DNA of 64,000 nt from Paragyromitra xinjiangensis (GCA_038503065.1 JBCAMK010000001.1:3968001-4032000), one strand, 5' to 3'; shown: positions 46,371 to 60,990, numbered from the stretch's first letter. Notes: generated by a model not told the origin, from the letters alone. Program-made: numbers and translations.

Positions 46371-49300
46371 TCCCAGCACATAGTAAATACATGTACCCCC
46401 GCTATTCTATTGTCTACCAGAGCCCCTGGTAGACACACCATCGAACCCTCCGATCTTCGCACGTCTACAGCTAGGCAAGTTCGCGGGGTAAGGGATTGCC
46501 AGCTACAGAACCACTATCCCCTCCGCCACTTGCTAGAAAGCTTCTTTCCCCGTGTTTAGTTCCTATCACAACTCTTAAATTTCCATAGGTATTTTACCAG
46601 ACATTCCGCCGGACGCTATCCAAGAGAAGCCCCTGAATTCCTCTTTAGATAGTATATGTTTCTCTTTCACGCCCCTCCAACTTAAGACTTCATGTCAGCA
46701 CACCCCAAAACCATTCGCGTAATTTACATAAAACCTATCCCATTTAAGGAAGCCAGCGCTCTATGAGGGTTATTCGTCTAAGACTATTTCACAATTCATC
46801 CCACTCATCCATACTCGGTAAAGAAAACATGTCTCAATAGCAAGGAGGCTGATCGAAACCCTTCCTAATTACGTTAGTTACTGAAGTGAATCGGGTGTTC
46901 CGGCGGACGACGAAGTTGTCTGGTAACACCGACACCAATAACGTTTCAAGGGGCAAAGATAGTTGACAGCTGTCAGCCTAGTTTCAGATCATTACTCACT
47001 TCGACATTGGGATTGGAGGGGGAAGACGGTCCATGTCTCACATTTTTATGGCGATCACGGAGCGGGTAGTCCCGCCATTACATTCCATCCCTGGGAAGCA
47101 CATGCAGAATTTGACCCCCGCCCTTCATTGGTTAAAAGGATCTACTACCTAGGCTTATTATTTAGCACCAATGACACTGAATTTGAATCCAGTTCTAGAT
47201 ACTCGTACGATCGTGCACTAGGGTATGAACCGGAAGCATGGGGCGTGTGGCTTTATATGCTACGGAGTTGTGCACGGATATTTCGCCATACAAATTCACT
47301 ACCCATGTTTTCGGGTTCTTCCTCTGGCGCACGAGTATCACCGTAAAGCGCGCGATGTTCCGTATGGCGCGGACATGGCTGATCACGTTAATGAAACCAA
47401 CAATCGCAAGAATAATAAGGTATATGCGGGGGGTTCCGGAACCTTCGAGTATCATTTTTTTTCTCACTCTATCCCAACTTCACTCCACAGAGCATATATA
47501 CTCTTGCCAAACCTGGTTCCAAATAAACAGAACCTGTCGGTTTTAGAGCAATAATTATCCATCAGGGAACCACGCCTCCACCACCATAACAAGCTTCATC
47601 CCCGAGTGAGTGGGTGTGATGCGGAGCAACAACTAACTTTGATAAAGCTCTCCAGCTCGCAACAGCCGCAAAGTCGAAAAAACAAAGAAAACAAAAAGGA
47701 ACTAAGTATCACTGATTCAGGACACAACTCATATAGGAAATATAAACCTATATTTAAACTATCTCAATCATAAGCAGTCTCAATTTTTTTTTTGGACACC
47801 CCAGTTATAACCCAAGCCATGATAACCCCCTCTCTAGACCCCCTCCCTCGACCGTAGTAAACAGGGCCATGCTAAGTCTGCATTGCATCCAGACTAACCA
47901 AATAGACGCTCTAGCTCGATCATAAATAGTAGATAGGCACTAAGCCCAGCCCGAATGAAGTAAAACTCCTATCACTTCGGCCAACAAAGTGTAACCATAT
48001 CCTGCGGCACCACCCGCTACACATGAAAGAGCTGAATATACCCATAGACCCATTTGGTACCAGAAGTTGACATCTTGCAGGCGCGGCAGACAATTGCAAA
48101 CCGAACCAAAGCCCACCTGCATGATCAAAAAAAAAGAAAAGAAATTTGAGCACACAGCTGCGATCGATCAAAAGGAATATTTTTAGATGCTTCAAGGGCC
48201 ATGCAGATCATTTCGTTAATTATTACAGCTGACTCAAAAAGAAATTCTAAGCCCAAATGTTGCAAAGCCACTGCGTCGAGTGATATTTCATGATAAAAAC
48301 TCGGTAACCTAAAAAATGACATGAATGACATTCTGCAACTGTGTATACTAGAGGCTATAGCACCAAGATACGCCGGCAGCATCAACGCTTTGCAACTTCT
48401 AGGTTGGGCTTAACAGATATCACATGCCAAGCACGGAAGTTGTTGGTCAGGCTCAGGTGTGGTCGACTTTTGCAGTGACTTGCGGGTCTTTTGGCGGGGT
48501 TCTGTTGCTTTAGCATGCTAACCTATGATTATATTACAATGGTTCAATAAAACTAGGCCCTTAATAATGTTCATTACAGGGGAATATGTCATCCAGTCTA
48601 GATCGTAAGGTTAACGTTTGTTTATACGTGCCAGTACTTTGCTTTACAAATACCTGCTCTACAGGAATCTAGGTTTGCTCCGGTTTCATATTCTTATGGG
48701 GCGATTATACCGTACTACCACATGTATTAACAACTCTAGTTGAGTGCTTGGTTTCATGAATTGTCACTCGCGAGTCCGAAACCCCAACATCCGGCGGCAG
48801 TAAAGGATGAACCTGGATAGATAAACTTACGCGGAGCAGAGATGCATTCTTCCCTCCGTAGTCGGATCACATGGCAAGGCTTCAGTTAAGTAATTTTATG
48901 AACCTGTGGGGCCGGAGGGGTATGCGAAGTAATCTAATACCCTGTTACAGTCAGTCATGACAACCTTTCTTTCATAATCCCTACCCATACAAGTTCCTCC
49001 GGCGCAGAACCTTCCTAAAAAGTAGGACCCACTAAGCCCCCTGAAAAAGTCATTCAGTACACCTCCAAATCTTTGATGACAACAGGGGAGCTTCCATTCA
49101 AATGACTAACCAGTTATAAAACACTAACAATTTTACGAGTCCAACCATGACCTTATCTATGGCCTAAGATTACCGTTATCCTAGAGAAAGGCTGTGTAAA
49201 ACTTGTGTGGCCCTAGGCCTTGGGTGAAATGATCACCGTTAATCGTCCTAGAAGTAGATTTTGAGAATGAGGTAAATATACGGTACAGAAGATTCGTATG

Positions 49301-52300
49301 CCCGATAAACAGATTGCGGTTATCGGGGACATCATTTCCTAGATATCGGAGCAAAATGGCTCCAAGAAGGAAGTGGTTTCGGTTTATTCAACCAAAAGCG
49401 CAAACCCATCCATTGAGCTGATCCTGAAATGATATGCTAAAACATTGCGCAACACCCGTGACAGGGTCAGGGGCTAAGAGAGGCCGAGGCTATACCTATT
49501 TCGGCATAATAGGGATTCGCTGAATGGTCAACCGTCGAAACCGTTAAATGTCAAAAGAAGGCAAACGAGGATAACGCGTTGATACTTTTTCGACTTCAAG
49601 GATGTTCCCTCGTGCTTTGCAAGTAGGCGCGGGGAAAAAACAAGCATCATGCACTGCACAATTCATGGTGTATCCAGGTATTACTTAAGAGCGAAAACCC
49701 CAACATGCAAGATGGTCTTCTTGTCCCTAGTAGATCCAATTGTCTGGTTATTCCAGGTCCAGGGCTCCGAAGAAATTCCGATTTTGCCTAAGCGAAGGAA
49801 GTTTTGGCCGATTGGCACATGCAGTGGTACCCCGAATGCATACCATGTTATTTTAGAGTGGAGTGCCACGACGTACGTCACATATAAGCACGCGCGCATA
49901 TGCTGTATCATTTGTGATGGTAGCTTATCCTCGAAATTGGGCGGTAAACATGAGGCTTTACAGTTGATCAAGGGAAAAGAGGCCAAGGCTAGCCCCACTT
50001 GTATTTTCTTTCTAAGCTGAGAAAAAGCGTATTGCTTCCGAGTGTATCCGGTGCTAGCCCTCCTCTGCTATACAAGACCATTGTACGCGACTCTCCCAAG
50101 CTGAAGATCCTGCAACATTACCGGAAGACCAAATAACCATATTTTGGATGACCTGTGTTGAGCACCTGTACCCCTTAACTGTACCGATACCACCACAGCT
50201 GGAATCTTGGACGCATCTACTGGGTAGCATGTTAAAATATGCACTTGACATTCGTCCCTCCCTAGTCATGCAAGGAGGAACCAGGTTGATAGCTCGGTCT
50301 CGATTATCATCGGATATCACGTGTTACACAAAAACGCCACGAACCCAAACGGTGCTTGAAGAGCGATGATTCGTGTAGGGATAATTAAACAGAATTGTAA
50401 CCATGGATAAAGTAACTAGTAATTGATCCGTAGAAGTTCATACTTAGAACTGATTTTCGCGTGAATATAAGATACTATATTCCGGAGTAAAGGATAAATT
50501 CGGGATATCCATTGTGGAGCACTTAGTGAGGAGCGGTATATATATCAAAAGTAGATAGTTGAATTTGCAGGATTTGCCGCGGTACGGGTGTAATAAATTG
50601 GAGCTAGGCATGTCCAAATTTATAGGGGAAAATATCGAATTTTCCCGATGTCAAATTTATATCCAGGCAAGACCACCATCCCAAATTTAGAATGTCATGG
50701 CGAACGAATCAGCATCTTCCGGAGCTTCTTCCAGAAGGATTCTATTATCAGAAATCCTGCATCAGGCAAGTAAGTTTCAAATAGATATATCCAAATCAGT
50801 TGCGATGTAGCGCGGAACTAATGCAAAGTATTGACGAAATTCGAAAGTCGCCATAGGTATAAAGTAATTCAATGACGATAATTCCCGCCCTATCCTGAGG
50901 TTTCAAGAAATGAAATCCAGAGTTATGGGAATGCTGATCATAGCCCAACCACGGAGGTTGAAGGGGGACGGAGACGGCGCCGCGGAACGAGTTAGTATAT
51001 GTTGGGCTAGACTTCGGAGTCTTCACCTAAAAGCGACTTAACGTTGATCTTAAGTATCAGTTACCCGTAAAACGTCTTTGATATTTGAGACGGCGACCAT
51101 ATCCCCAGCAGCTACGACAACTAGTTTCGCAAAATAAGTTGATTCGCTCTCTCCACTTTCTCCGTGGAAGTAGGGACCGACAAACCCCGATATATGTCCG
51201 GTATGCACTGACGTTGGATGTTCCACCCATGGTATCGATTGCTAAACAGATATCAATCATCGCCCCCATACTTCTATCGTAGCGACACTACTCACCGCAA
51301 ACCATGCCTTTAGAAGTTCTTGTTTGTAATATTTCGTAATATCAATTTTAACAGCCAGCTTGAAGCGGGACATCCAATTCGATTTCCCATCATCTCCATC
51401 GTCGAGAACTTTGAATCAGAGATGTTGTCCACGATTTGTACGAGGACTTTATGCCATCTGTAATATGTTTACTAATCATATCGCAGTCCACGGGACCATA
51501 CCTTATCTTTTCTATTGTGACCCAGTTTCTGGAGGGAAAGCTCTGTAGACGGCGTCTCGCAATCGCCTTAAGAATTTGAGATACGGTCATACATTATGTG
51601 GTTAGTCATATTGTTCGAAGTGTTGTCCTCTCTCAACCCCGTGATGAATAACGAGATGGGAAGAAGAGTGATTATGTGTGATCTGCAGTCTTTGTTACGT
51701 AGGCATATTCTACTTCGCATAAACTACCTCTGGGGCCATCTCAATGCCTAGATCACGCAATAATCCTGCGCAGAAGACCGACCGCTCTGGTACGTCGCGA
51801 AAGCACGACATGTCCATGTGTCTTTCGGCGTACAGGTTGTCAAACAATAGCAGCCCAATCGGAGCAAACTTTCAACGTTCACAGCTCCGATGCCAGTCAT
51901 GCAGATTATCGATTACCGAAATGTTTTGATCGAGGTAGATTTTACCTAGGTTCCCCATAAGCACTCTATCACGTTTGACCATGAGAAACACTGTTAAGCT
52001 TATTGCTGGTAGATAGTAAACCATAAGTCTCCAAGCACAGCTTACGAAATAGGGCTGGATATGGATTTTACTCCGACGGAAAAGCAAAAAGTAGGCGTTT
52101 GCCCGGAGCCGAAAAGAAGAAAAAACTGTTTTAACGCAAAGGAGCTAACCAGAAAGCTAGTCAGGTCTTCAAACTTAGGCATCAAAGTCTATGGTCCGTT
52201 GTTCTGGATCCCCCACACTTGTCGACCTTCTATCTCAGTGCTTCCCTGAAAAATCCCACACGGAAATAGAAATTCTAGCTACTGCATATGATCGTGATTT

Positions 52301-53552
52301 CGTGATGAACGAGCCCTTTTGTCGTTGCCAAAGGGTTGATTCCCCACGCCCAGGTAGCTAACTCTTCCGAGTGTGGCGCAGGAGCCTAAAGCATCACCGT
52401 GCATTTGGACCCTTTTTTTCTTCTTTTTTTCCAGTGCGTGGTTGGGTATGCCCTGGTTACTGGAACACTGGTGTTTTGTGTTATCAACTCACTAGAAAAG
52501 CTTCTGATGAACGTGTGCTCGCGTATATTCTGTAATTCGTTACACGAGATAGAATTTCTCGCATTTTCACGAGAGACCGTTATGGGCTATGCCATACGTC
52601 GTGATCACGGCATATGGCGCCGTTCTTTGTACCGGCAGTTTTCATTGGTGTACGAGAAGCACCCAATGTCGCGGATTCGAGACACAACTTTATCGTATCG
52701 GGAATATCCAATGGCTCATCGGCAATGTCATTTCGGTCCGTTCCTGCGCCAGGACCGAAAATGAAAGGGGTATGCTAATTTGGGCCCTGAGTTTCTTGGC
52801 TCGGATTTCTTGGATCTTCGGAATCTCCAGCAGCGAACGGGAGAGCGGGATGAAAAGAGATTATGCATCGAATCTGCAAGGGCGGAAGTACCAGCATTTT
52901 CATCCCAGTCTTATCTGTGTTCATGTCGGATTATGGGGGACGATTTAAATCGGCCATGGTTTTTTTGGCACTGGTATTTGCCAAAGTCCAGACGCTTATA
53001 GAGCATCGTGTCTCTTCATATTGCATGAAATGTTCTAGGCTTTTATGTACGGGGAACAAAGCATTATGGAGAAACATAAGATACGACATCGTAGCAGTGT
53101 TCATATGCTTAATTAATCGGGAGACATTGAAAGTCATAAAGCCATTGAAAGACAAGTTAGAGTATTCGAATTGCTTTTTCCGTGGTTTCATGTGCGTTTC
53201 TCGATACGAGACGTAGAGGGAAAACATTGTCTGACCAACACTCCGCCTCACATGCCTATCTAGCTGTTTAGTTTGTATGTTGGTTATCGAAAATTCTCTT
53301 GATCGATGATGCTTGTTTGAGGAGTTACTTTAGGTATTCGCATCTCGGGACGGTAGTTGTGCGGATTCCTACGTCTCCGTTTCGTGTGGGTAATTCTCCG
53401 CCACCACTGCAGGATGGGGTTTAATCCGGAAAAATCTGAAGGCGTACAGACTTTATGTACTTTTAACATCAGTCGGAGGGAAAGCGTAGCCGTCCCTGGC
53501 AGCGTTAAACCTCCGCAAAGGGTTCTGGGGGAAAACGTGACTTTGGCTGCAT

Positions 53553-53933
53553 GTGGCTGTCGTTCACTGCCAACAGACGGAAAGTAACGAAGGGAAAAAA
53601 AAAAAGCAGGGAAAAGAAGTGGACTCGCTTGACTCGCTTCGGCAATGCAATGCTGCGATGTTGCATTGGTACTCATGGTTGGCTACGCTTTACTACAAGA
53701 AGCATCGGACCAGCAGGGATACTGCATTCGAATTTGAACGGCTGTTGGGTTGGGTCCAAAACGCTTTAGAGACCGTAGAGAAACAACATGCGAAAAGTGG
53801 TGTGCTGTTGTTTTCTTCAAACCTCACGAAACCATTCGTCGTTGGAAGCGCCTGGGATATGAGCGATATTAACCTCGTCACCGGTCGGAGGAACGGAAGG
53901 CATCATACCTTCGCCATTTCGGAGGTGCGGTGA
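53553..53933 (+). CDS. Unrecognised 126-codon reading frame
   Basis: The frame has a protein-like middle (MLHWYSWLATLYYKK, FEFERLLGWVQNALETVEKQ, GVLLFSSNLTKPFVVGSAWD), with a Lys-rich N-terminus that partly reflects an A-run. No domain is recognised and no splice partners were found. A coding-like frame also runs on minus at 53878-54216, just downstream. It could be a remnant of a degraded gene or chance. Confidence 0.22.
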   Translation: MAVVHCQQTESNEGKKKKQGKEVDSLDSLRQCNAAMLHWYSWLATLYYKKHRTSRDTAFEFERLLGWVQNALETVEKQHAKSGVLLFSSNLTKPFVVGSAWDMSDINLVTGRRNGRHHTFAISEVR

Positions 53934-55485
53934 GGGCACCATCGTCACGCGGAAAATTGAGCACAACATCGTTCAGAACAGGGCTCGATCGAACGGATAC
54001 TGAGTTTTGGAAACGACTTTCGCCGTTGGTCGAGTACCCGCCACAGTCTGAGATTTGAGACCATTGCTTGATTGCCTGAGCCGACACTGTTTCAATTTGC
54101 CAGCAGAAGAAGGTTTCTTGTCTCTGAGCCAATCTTCTGAGTGTATCTGTTGGATAGGTTTGAGTCAAGAGCGTTCTCGGTTTTTTGAGATCTTCAAGCT
54201 CCTCCAGGGTCCCCACCGAGCTCCCGATACATGTAGCCTAGCTTGCCCCCACACATGCCGCCCCTTGCTCATTTACCGGAGAGGGCAACAACTGTCAGGG
54301 AGAGCTGGGCCTTCGGCTCTGGCAGTAAGATACATGAGCTGGAGTCGACTGTTTGAGTCGGTGCGGTAACTGGGTGTAAGGGAAGCTGATGAGATCCCTC
54401 ACAGGTTAGCTCCGAGCACGGGCAGCAAAGAAGTTCAACCCAACCTGGTAACTGATCTCCATCCGAACAGAAAACCTCCCTCTTCCAGCAGCACGTAGCC
54501 CTTATGGGAATAGGGCCAAGCTACTTTGGAGATGAGGAAAGTTACGATACATACCGTGTAAATCTCCATCTACAACTCATCCCAGTCCTGCTGTTTGGTG
54601 ATTTGGGTAGGTACCGCTCTGGCCATCCCAAGAGTTCATGTTATTATTGTGCGAGAGGCCCCTCCACTCATTCTATTGCTCCCTTGCCTCTTCTCGAAGA
54701 CTTGAACGCACAAGCCTCGGCGACCCTTTCTATGCGTTCTCACAGTCGCCTCCTCATTTCTTGTTTTGGGGATTAAATCGATCATTCCAAAGTTTATTGA
54801 TTAATCTAATCGACTGCCCCGTTGTGCTGGGACCTCTAACTGTTTTTTCTTCAAATCTCTCATCTTTCCTGATATCCCGTGCATACGAGTACATAGCAAA
54901 GTTCGTCCCTCAGACCCAGTACCCCCTCCCCATTCCACGGATTTTCCCAGGCGGTGACAGTATTCCCCGTCCACTTTTCAAGTTTTTCAACTACATTCTC
55001 GAGGGTTAGAGAAGGAGAGAGAGAGAGAGTGGGAGAAAGAGTTGCCCGCAATCGTGAGGATTTGGGCAGTATTGTGGGTCACGGCTTCAACGACTGCAGG
55101 CTTCCGTATCTATTCGGCTACCTCTTTTGCGCAACTGCATGTGTAGAGGGTTTCGTAACCATCACCACAGCATCACTCGGTTGCCAGCTTTTCTGAATCC
55201 AACCATCCTCCAGTAATATACAGAGATTTCAACGGGTGTGCCTCCTGCTTCTGCTGCTTCGGGTCATTGAGGGCTTGTACATGATAGAAGAATACTTACT
55301 CTTAACGGCCAGATTACTTGCTGGGTTACGTTACCTCTCATCCAACAACGCGTGACGAGCCAACCAGTGAAACGTTGTCAACAGACCACTTTCATTTCCT
55401 ACTTCGCTGCTTGGATTCGTTGACCATCAATCTTATTTGGGATGATCATCAACGATTTATAGCTTTATCATCGTAACGATCAGTC

Positions 55486-58400
55486 ATGACCATGGAAGAA
55501 ACTTGCTACGCCGGACACGAGAGTGTCTATGTTGCCCCTCTACGAATTCAGAAACCGAAACGGACATCCAGCAGCGGATCACGAAAATCCCGCCGCAGTC
55601 AACATTCAAGAAATCAATCTCAAGGAACCCAATCTCACTCATCTCATCAACAGATGACCCCACCTCCTACACCTAGCACCTCACAAAACTCGCTCGCTGC
55701 TGTTGTAGAACCGGAGAATCACACCGCTGCTCCAGCCTTCAAACCTTTTGTCAGGGCTTTTTTCCCGTTTCATCCAACTTTCTCAGCGAATTCATCAACG
55801 GTGACGTTGCCGCTCAATTCTGGAGACCTAATATTGGTTCATTCAATACATACGAATGGCTGGGCTGATGGAACAATGCTAAGTTCCGGGGCTCGGGGAT
55901 GGCTACCGACGAACTACTGCGAGGAATATGATTTAGACCAAATTCGGCAGTCATTAAAAGCTTGTATAAACCTTTTTGATCAATTCAAAACAGGAAATCC
56001 GGGGAGCTTCCGAGTAAGCCAGACTTTGGTGGGGGATGTGGTCGCTGGGGTTAGATATCTGCTGGTATGTGCTTCTGGCTCTTGTATCCGAAATTTGATA
56101 GAGTTTTTCCGCAGATGAGAATATAGTTCAATCTATTCAGGAATTACAACCATCATATTAATGCGAGAAAGTAATCGAAGCAATTCTGACATTTTATTAC
56201 AGGAGAGTACTCAGTGCCTTACACGGGAAGCTCCAACTGTTAAGACCAGCAACCTTATTCGTAAATCACGAAAAGTATTATTAACCGAAGTCTCTCACCT
56301 AATACGGGCTGGTAAACAACTGCCAGGACATTCTGAATACCACATGAATACTGGCTCCCTAGAAGACTTACTGGACGAGATAATCCTGCGAACATTCAAG
56401 ATTGTCCTTCGAAGCGTTAAATTCTTGGATAATTGGATTGCCTTATTTGGCGATCAGGAAATTGATGAGGAAGAGCCACAGGTAGACGACGTTGTTCCGC
56501 CTACCCCCCCGGGCGATTCTTCATCAAAAACAAATAGTTTGGCGAGTAGCGTGGTATCGCTACATGCATACACGATCTCGGAAGCGAACGCCGACAACAA
56601 CAACGACGAATATAGACCGCAATCATCGGCCCGCGATCAGCACCAGCGATCGACATTCCATGATGCGACCAGCCAAAGACAGGATTCTCATCCTCTTCCT
56701 TCAACACCTTATTCGCAGACCCCGCGCGCTGGAAGTCCATGCTCCCAAACTGATCGAGGTTCTAATAGCCAGTCAAAACCTGTCTATGCGTTGGCTCGCT
56801 TGAACACAACTCACGACGCACTTTTGTCCTGGCTTGGGTCATACATGGGCGGGCTGTGCAGCGAAGCTCGATTAACTCCAGGACTTCAACGTTATCAACG
56901 ACATTCGCTTACTGCTGCGCGCGATTTACTTGAAGTTGTAGAAGCAGTTTACGCGCGGGATACAAAAGCAGTAGCTTTGGCGCTAGCGAAAGACGCTATG
57001 TACGGACGTATGACAGCGTTAGTAACCGCTGCGAAGGAGGTCGTTGCTGGGCGGATAGAGGAGTACGAAGAAGAAGAAGGAATTCCGATACCCGACAACG
57101 GGAAGAAGTTGATGGATGCGGCAACTGGTTGTGTTCGTGGAGCTGGTGAATGTGTCGCAAAATCAAAGTTCGTCCTCGAGAGGATAGGTGATTTCGAGTT
57201 GGAGTCGGGGTTCGGGATTGGTCTTGGAATATCGGCATCTTCAACATCTTCACTTCTCGATGACTCGTTTGGACTTTCAGCGGCAGCAAAAGCAGAACTA
57301 GAACGACAGTTGATGCCGCCTCCTCCTACCGTACCAGAAAAAACTCCTCCACAGGTGCCACCAAAGGAGGATGTTAATGACAAGAAACCGCTTCCAACGC
57401 TCCCAACATTTGCAGCAGAGAATTCGTCTCATAGCGACCTAAACGCAGACTCAAGTGTTATTGCTTTTGTTCCTGAAACTGAGCCTGTTCCTGAAACTCC
57501 TGCATCTCGACGGTCTTCAGCGGCGTCACTCTTACCGCCCCTCCCTCAGTTGACTCCATTGTTGACTCAAGGCGAGTATGAGAGGGAGATCGGTGAAAAA
57601 GCAGCGGCTCAAAAGACTTCGAGAGCTGATAGCATTGGTGCTGCTTCATGCACCGCAACTGATTTTACTGGAGCTAGCAGCATGCGATGCTCTGAGATCA
57701 GTCTGTTGTCTCAAACCTCAACGCGCGCAACAACTCCAGAGCCTGCTTCATCTACTAGCATTGCTACGCCACTTCTCAACCCTGATCTTTCTATGATGGA
57801 GAGGCAGCTTTCAGCTGAGAGCAGCGGCGAAAGCTTGGCCTCTGAAGAAAAATGTCACTCCGAAGACTTGGCATTTAACAAGGACGGGCAGATCATTGGT
57901 GGTACACTTCCATCTCTCGTGGAGCGACTGACTATCCATGATTCAACACCTGATGCCGTGTTCGTGGCTACTTTCTATCTTACTTTTCGTCAATTCTCCA
58001 CTCCAAAGGATTTTGCCTTGGCCTTGGTGGAAAGATTCGAAGAGGCCGATGATGGAACAGGCACCGCATCCCCAGTTCACCTCAGAGTATACAATGTTTT
58101 CAAGGGGTGGTTGGAGTCTCACTGGAGGATGGGTATTGATGATGAAGCACTGGATATTATTGCAACATTCGCTGGGAGTCACCTAAAGGGGGTGTTGCCT
58201 GCTGCTGGGAAACGGTTGGAGGATTTAGCGGAGAAAGTGACCCAGGTTGATGGGCCTCTTGTCCCTCGCCTCGTATCTGGAATCGGAAAAGCTGCTGCTC
58301 AAGCTCAGTACAGTACTCCCGACACACCTATCCCGGCACCTATCATCACAAGGAATCAACTCACACTTCTTCGGAATTCCCAGACTGGCCTCGGGACACA

Positions 58401-59341
58401 GCCCACCGTCCTGGATTTTGATCCATTGGAGCTGGCAAGACAATTCACGCTGAAAGAGTCGAAGATGTTTTGCTCGATCAAGCCAGAGGAGCTCGTTGCT
58501 CTAGAATGGACAAAGAAGAACAATTCTACAGCTACCAATGTGCTTGCCATGTCATGTCTATCCACGAATCTCGCTCATCTGGTTGCAGAGACCATTCTGG
58601 ACGTTCCAGATACAAAACGAAGAGCTGTTGTGATTAAGCATTGGATTAAGATCGCCGATCGCTGCTTGGAGTTGAATAACTATGACTCGCTCATGGCTAT
58701 TATGTGTACTTTGAATGCATCGACAATTAGTCGGTTGAAAAAGACGTGGGAATTGGTATCTCAGAAAACGAAGATGGTACTTGAACATTTGCGATCGGTG
58801 ATTGATGTGTCGAAAAACCATGCTGTTCTTCGCGCGAGATTACGGAATCACGTTCCTCCATGCTTGCCTTTTCTGGGAACATTCTTAACTGATGTATGTC
58901 CCTTTAAACTACATTTACTATTTGTGTCGTACTAACCGGATTTTATAGCTCACTTTTATCGATGTTGGAAACCCATCAAAGAGACCCGTATCTATCGATG
59001 GTTCCACCAGGCAGTTAATCAACTTCGATAAGCATGTCAAAACTGCTCGGGTTATTTCAGAACTACAGAGATTCCAAATTCCCTACCGTATCAACGAAGT
59101 TACGGAGATGCAGGAGTGGATTGACGCTCAAATCCACAGGGTTCACAACTCTGATGCTAGCGACGTGCAGCAACTTTACAGACGTTCTCTTATCCTTGAG
59201 CCTCGTGAAGCACCACAGCCTAGGCCGGTTGCCATTGAAGCCGCTGCACCACCTCCAGCACTTCCCATCACTCAGAAGATAGATCTGTTTGCGTGGGCAC
59301 ATGCCTTCAAACAGCAGAGTACGCCAACGACACCAAACTAA
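55486..59341 (+). CDS. cdc25: Ras guanine-nucleotide exchange factor, Cdc25 type, with SH3 domain
   Basis: Three exons, 55486-56064, 56203-58893 and 58949-59341, joined by phase-0 introns of 138 and 55 bp, give 1220 residues. The protein loads GTP onto Ras, upstream of cAMP/PKA and MAP-kinase signalling, at membranes. A basic, Ser/Gln-rich N-terminus precedes an SH3 domain at about 88-149 (ending GARGWLPTNYCEEYD). After a long Ser/Pro-rich middle, a RasGEF N-terminal module spans about 750-880 (IIGGTLPSLVERL...FYLTFRQF). The catalytic RasGEF domain covers about 925-1170 (DFDPLELARQFTL, NNYDSLMAIMCTLN, PPCLPFLGTFLTDLTFIDVG). Intron 2 falls within that last motif, between LTD and LTF. The first-intron acceptor at 56201-56202 was chosen because it restores GVRYLL-ESTQCLTRE in phase. 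No defects were seen. Confidence 0.92.
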
Positions 59342-60990
59342 ATAGCTTAGTATTACATTTGTATATTTTTGCCATTTGTGGGTTCTATTCTTTGGAGTAG
59401 TTTGCCCATGTTTATTGTCACGTTTTTTTCTTTTGGGGGGCTGGTTTCTGGTGATTTCGGGTCAGCTACTGTTTTTGTCCTTTCGCATTTTTGTGTTTGG
59501 GGGCTGCTTGTGATTTTATTTCCTTGACCGTTCGACAATCAATGAGGCATGGAATCAACCGAGTTATCCTTTCAGTTTCCTTCTTGTTTCATAATTAATC
59601 CTGCCTTTCCTCTTTTATTCTTTGGATTCTTTTTTCTCTGTTTATTTTCCTGCTTTTCATCTGATTCACGGCGTTTACGTGTCCCTTTTTGGAGTCCTTT
59701 TCGAGTAGGTATTTTATTTTCATCCAAGCAGCGCAAAAATGGGGGTTTTCGGTTCACCTGCTTATTATTGCGGTGTTTCTTTTGGAGTTTTGTTTTGTGG
59801 TCTTCTGGTCCTTTTTTCTTTCCTTTGAGGTTTATTTATTCCAGCCTCGTTGAGATTTGCAGCCAGTTGTCTTGGTTTTTTCTCCGTATCTGTCATATCC
59901 TTTATCTACCTGACTGTCGCCTGTGCATCTCTGCCCTTCTTAAAAAGAGGTTTGAGGTGCGTATGGTTGTGTCCTGTGGGTTGTATATAATCTTTAGTCC
60001 CGGGCAGTATACATGTTGTACTTGCTTCTCTCACTTGGTCGTCCGTTGTGGATCGTTACCTCTGTGACATCGTGGTGCTGTGTTTGGTTAGTTCTTCCCG
60101 GAAGGGAAATGCCTTGTACCTTTCCACTTTAGAGTTTTATTGGTAAGTTCGGAAGATGGGTGTTATAGCCTCTCCTCTTATCTATTATTTTTCTTTTTGT
60201 GTTATTTCTGTTTTGTTTTTATTTTTTGTCACTGCGTTATGTCGGAAACGAAAAGCGGGAGTACTTGGATAAGATTGGAATTAGGGCTGGCAGTATGCCA
60301 GTAAAAGTGAAGCCTGCAAAGAAGGGATATGGAAAAAAAATCATGTAGTGCGGTATTATCTATGTTTGAGGGATAGAAGCATTTCACATACGGGTTTGAT
60401 GGCTTGAATGATGGCACTGTTATATTAGAAATCTTTTTTGAGGTAGATCTAAAGAGGAATATGAATTGAATTGAATTGAACCAAGTTGTTTTGTAGTCTG
60501 GGTTGTACCAAGGGGTGAGGGAAAGTGATACACATTCCCTCAATTCTCAACAACCACATGACTGGCTATTATGAAAAAACCCCAGATGGAAGGTTAGGCT
60601 ACATAGAATCTAAGCCCAGTAAGAAAACCGAAATAAGTCTTGTTATTTATCATCATGAAGCTTTTTAGTTGAAAATTGATGGCCTCATGTTCTTTTTGCT
60701 CAATATGTGCGTTTTTCAGAGTAAAACTAGATATCCTGTCCTACAGGGTGGCTAATTAAGGCTATCACTGAAATATTCACTTATATCGAGTTTCGCGTTG
60801 TGGCAAGATGGGTTGTTTGGGTTGTTTGGGCGTTGCTAAGCCAAAATGTGCGTCACTTTCCCGCACCCTTGGTACAGAATTGAAAGCATTGTGATGCGAT
60901 AAGGGTTAGGGATTTTGTGAGGTCATAGCCAAGGGCCTAGCAATGACGAAATAGCGTATCCTAGTATCCTTCAGATAAACGCGCCCCCTC
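59342..60990. other. Intergenic region between the Ras exchange factor and an aldo/keto reductase
   Basis: No supported gene. About 59540-60230 is strongly T-rich on plus. The 172-codon plus-strand frame there is mostly Phe, Leu, Ser and Cys from that bias, so I do not call it. A short GAATT tandem repeat lies near 60460-60480 and a GGTTGTTT repeat near 60808-60828. Confidence 0.55.

Larger units (their letters stand above)
38458..55485. other. Long AT-rich gene-free region with several foldback elements
   Basis: Apart from the flanking promoters, about 17 kb holds no gene I can support. Unrecognised frames include 39687-40199, 41793-42161, 46963-47346 and 53553-53933 on plus. The region carries TA-flanked foldback elements at 42462-42593, 45395-45776 and 45992-46189, an outer inverted repeat around the second of these, and copies of dispersed motifs. 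From about 54.5 kb composition becomes more balanced, with a GA microsatellite near 55009-55031, leading into the Ras exchange factor promoter. No known transposase, reverse transcriptase or integrase motif was seen. Confidence 0.55.

Noticed and set aside
38458..55485. Search for retrotransposon or transposase motifs in the largest AT-rich block
   Set aside because: No reverse transcriptase, integrase, DDE/DDD transposase or long terminal repeats were recognisable by eye. Heavily RIP-mutated copies could still be present.
59549..60067. 172-codon plus-strand frame downstream of the Ras exchange factor
   Set aside because: It is dominated by Phe, Leu, Ser and Cys from T-rich DNA and has no domain or codon pattern of a gene.
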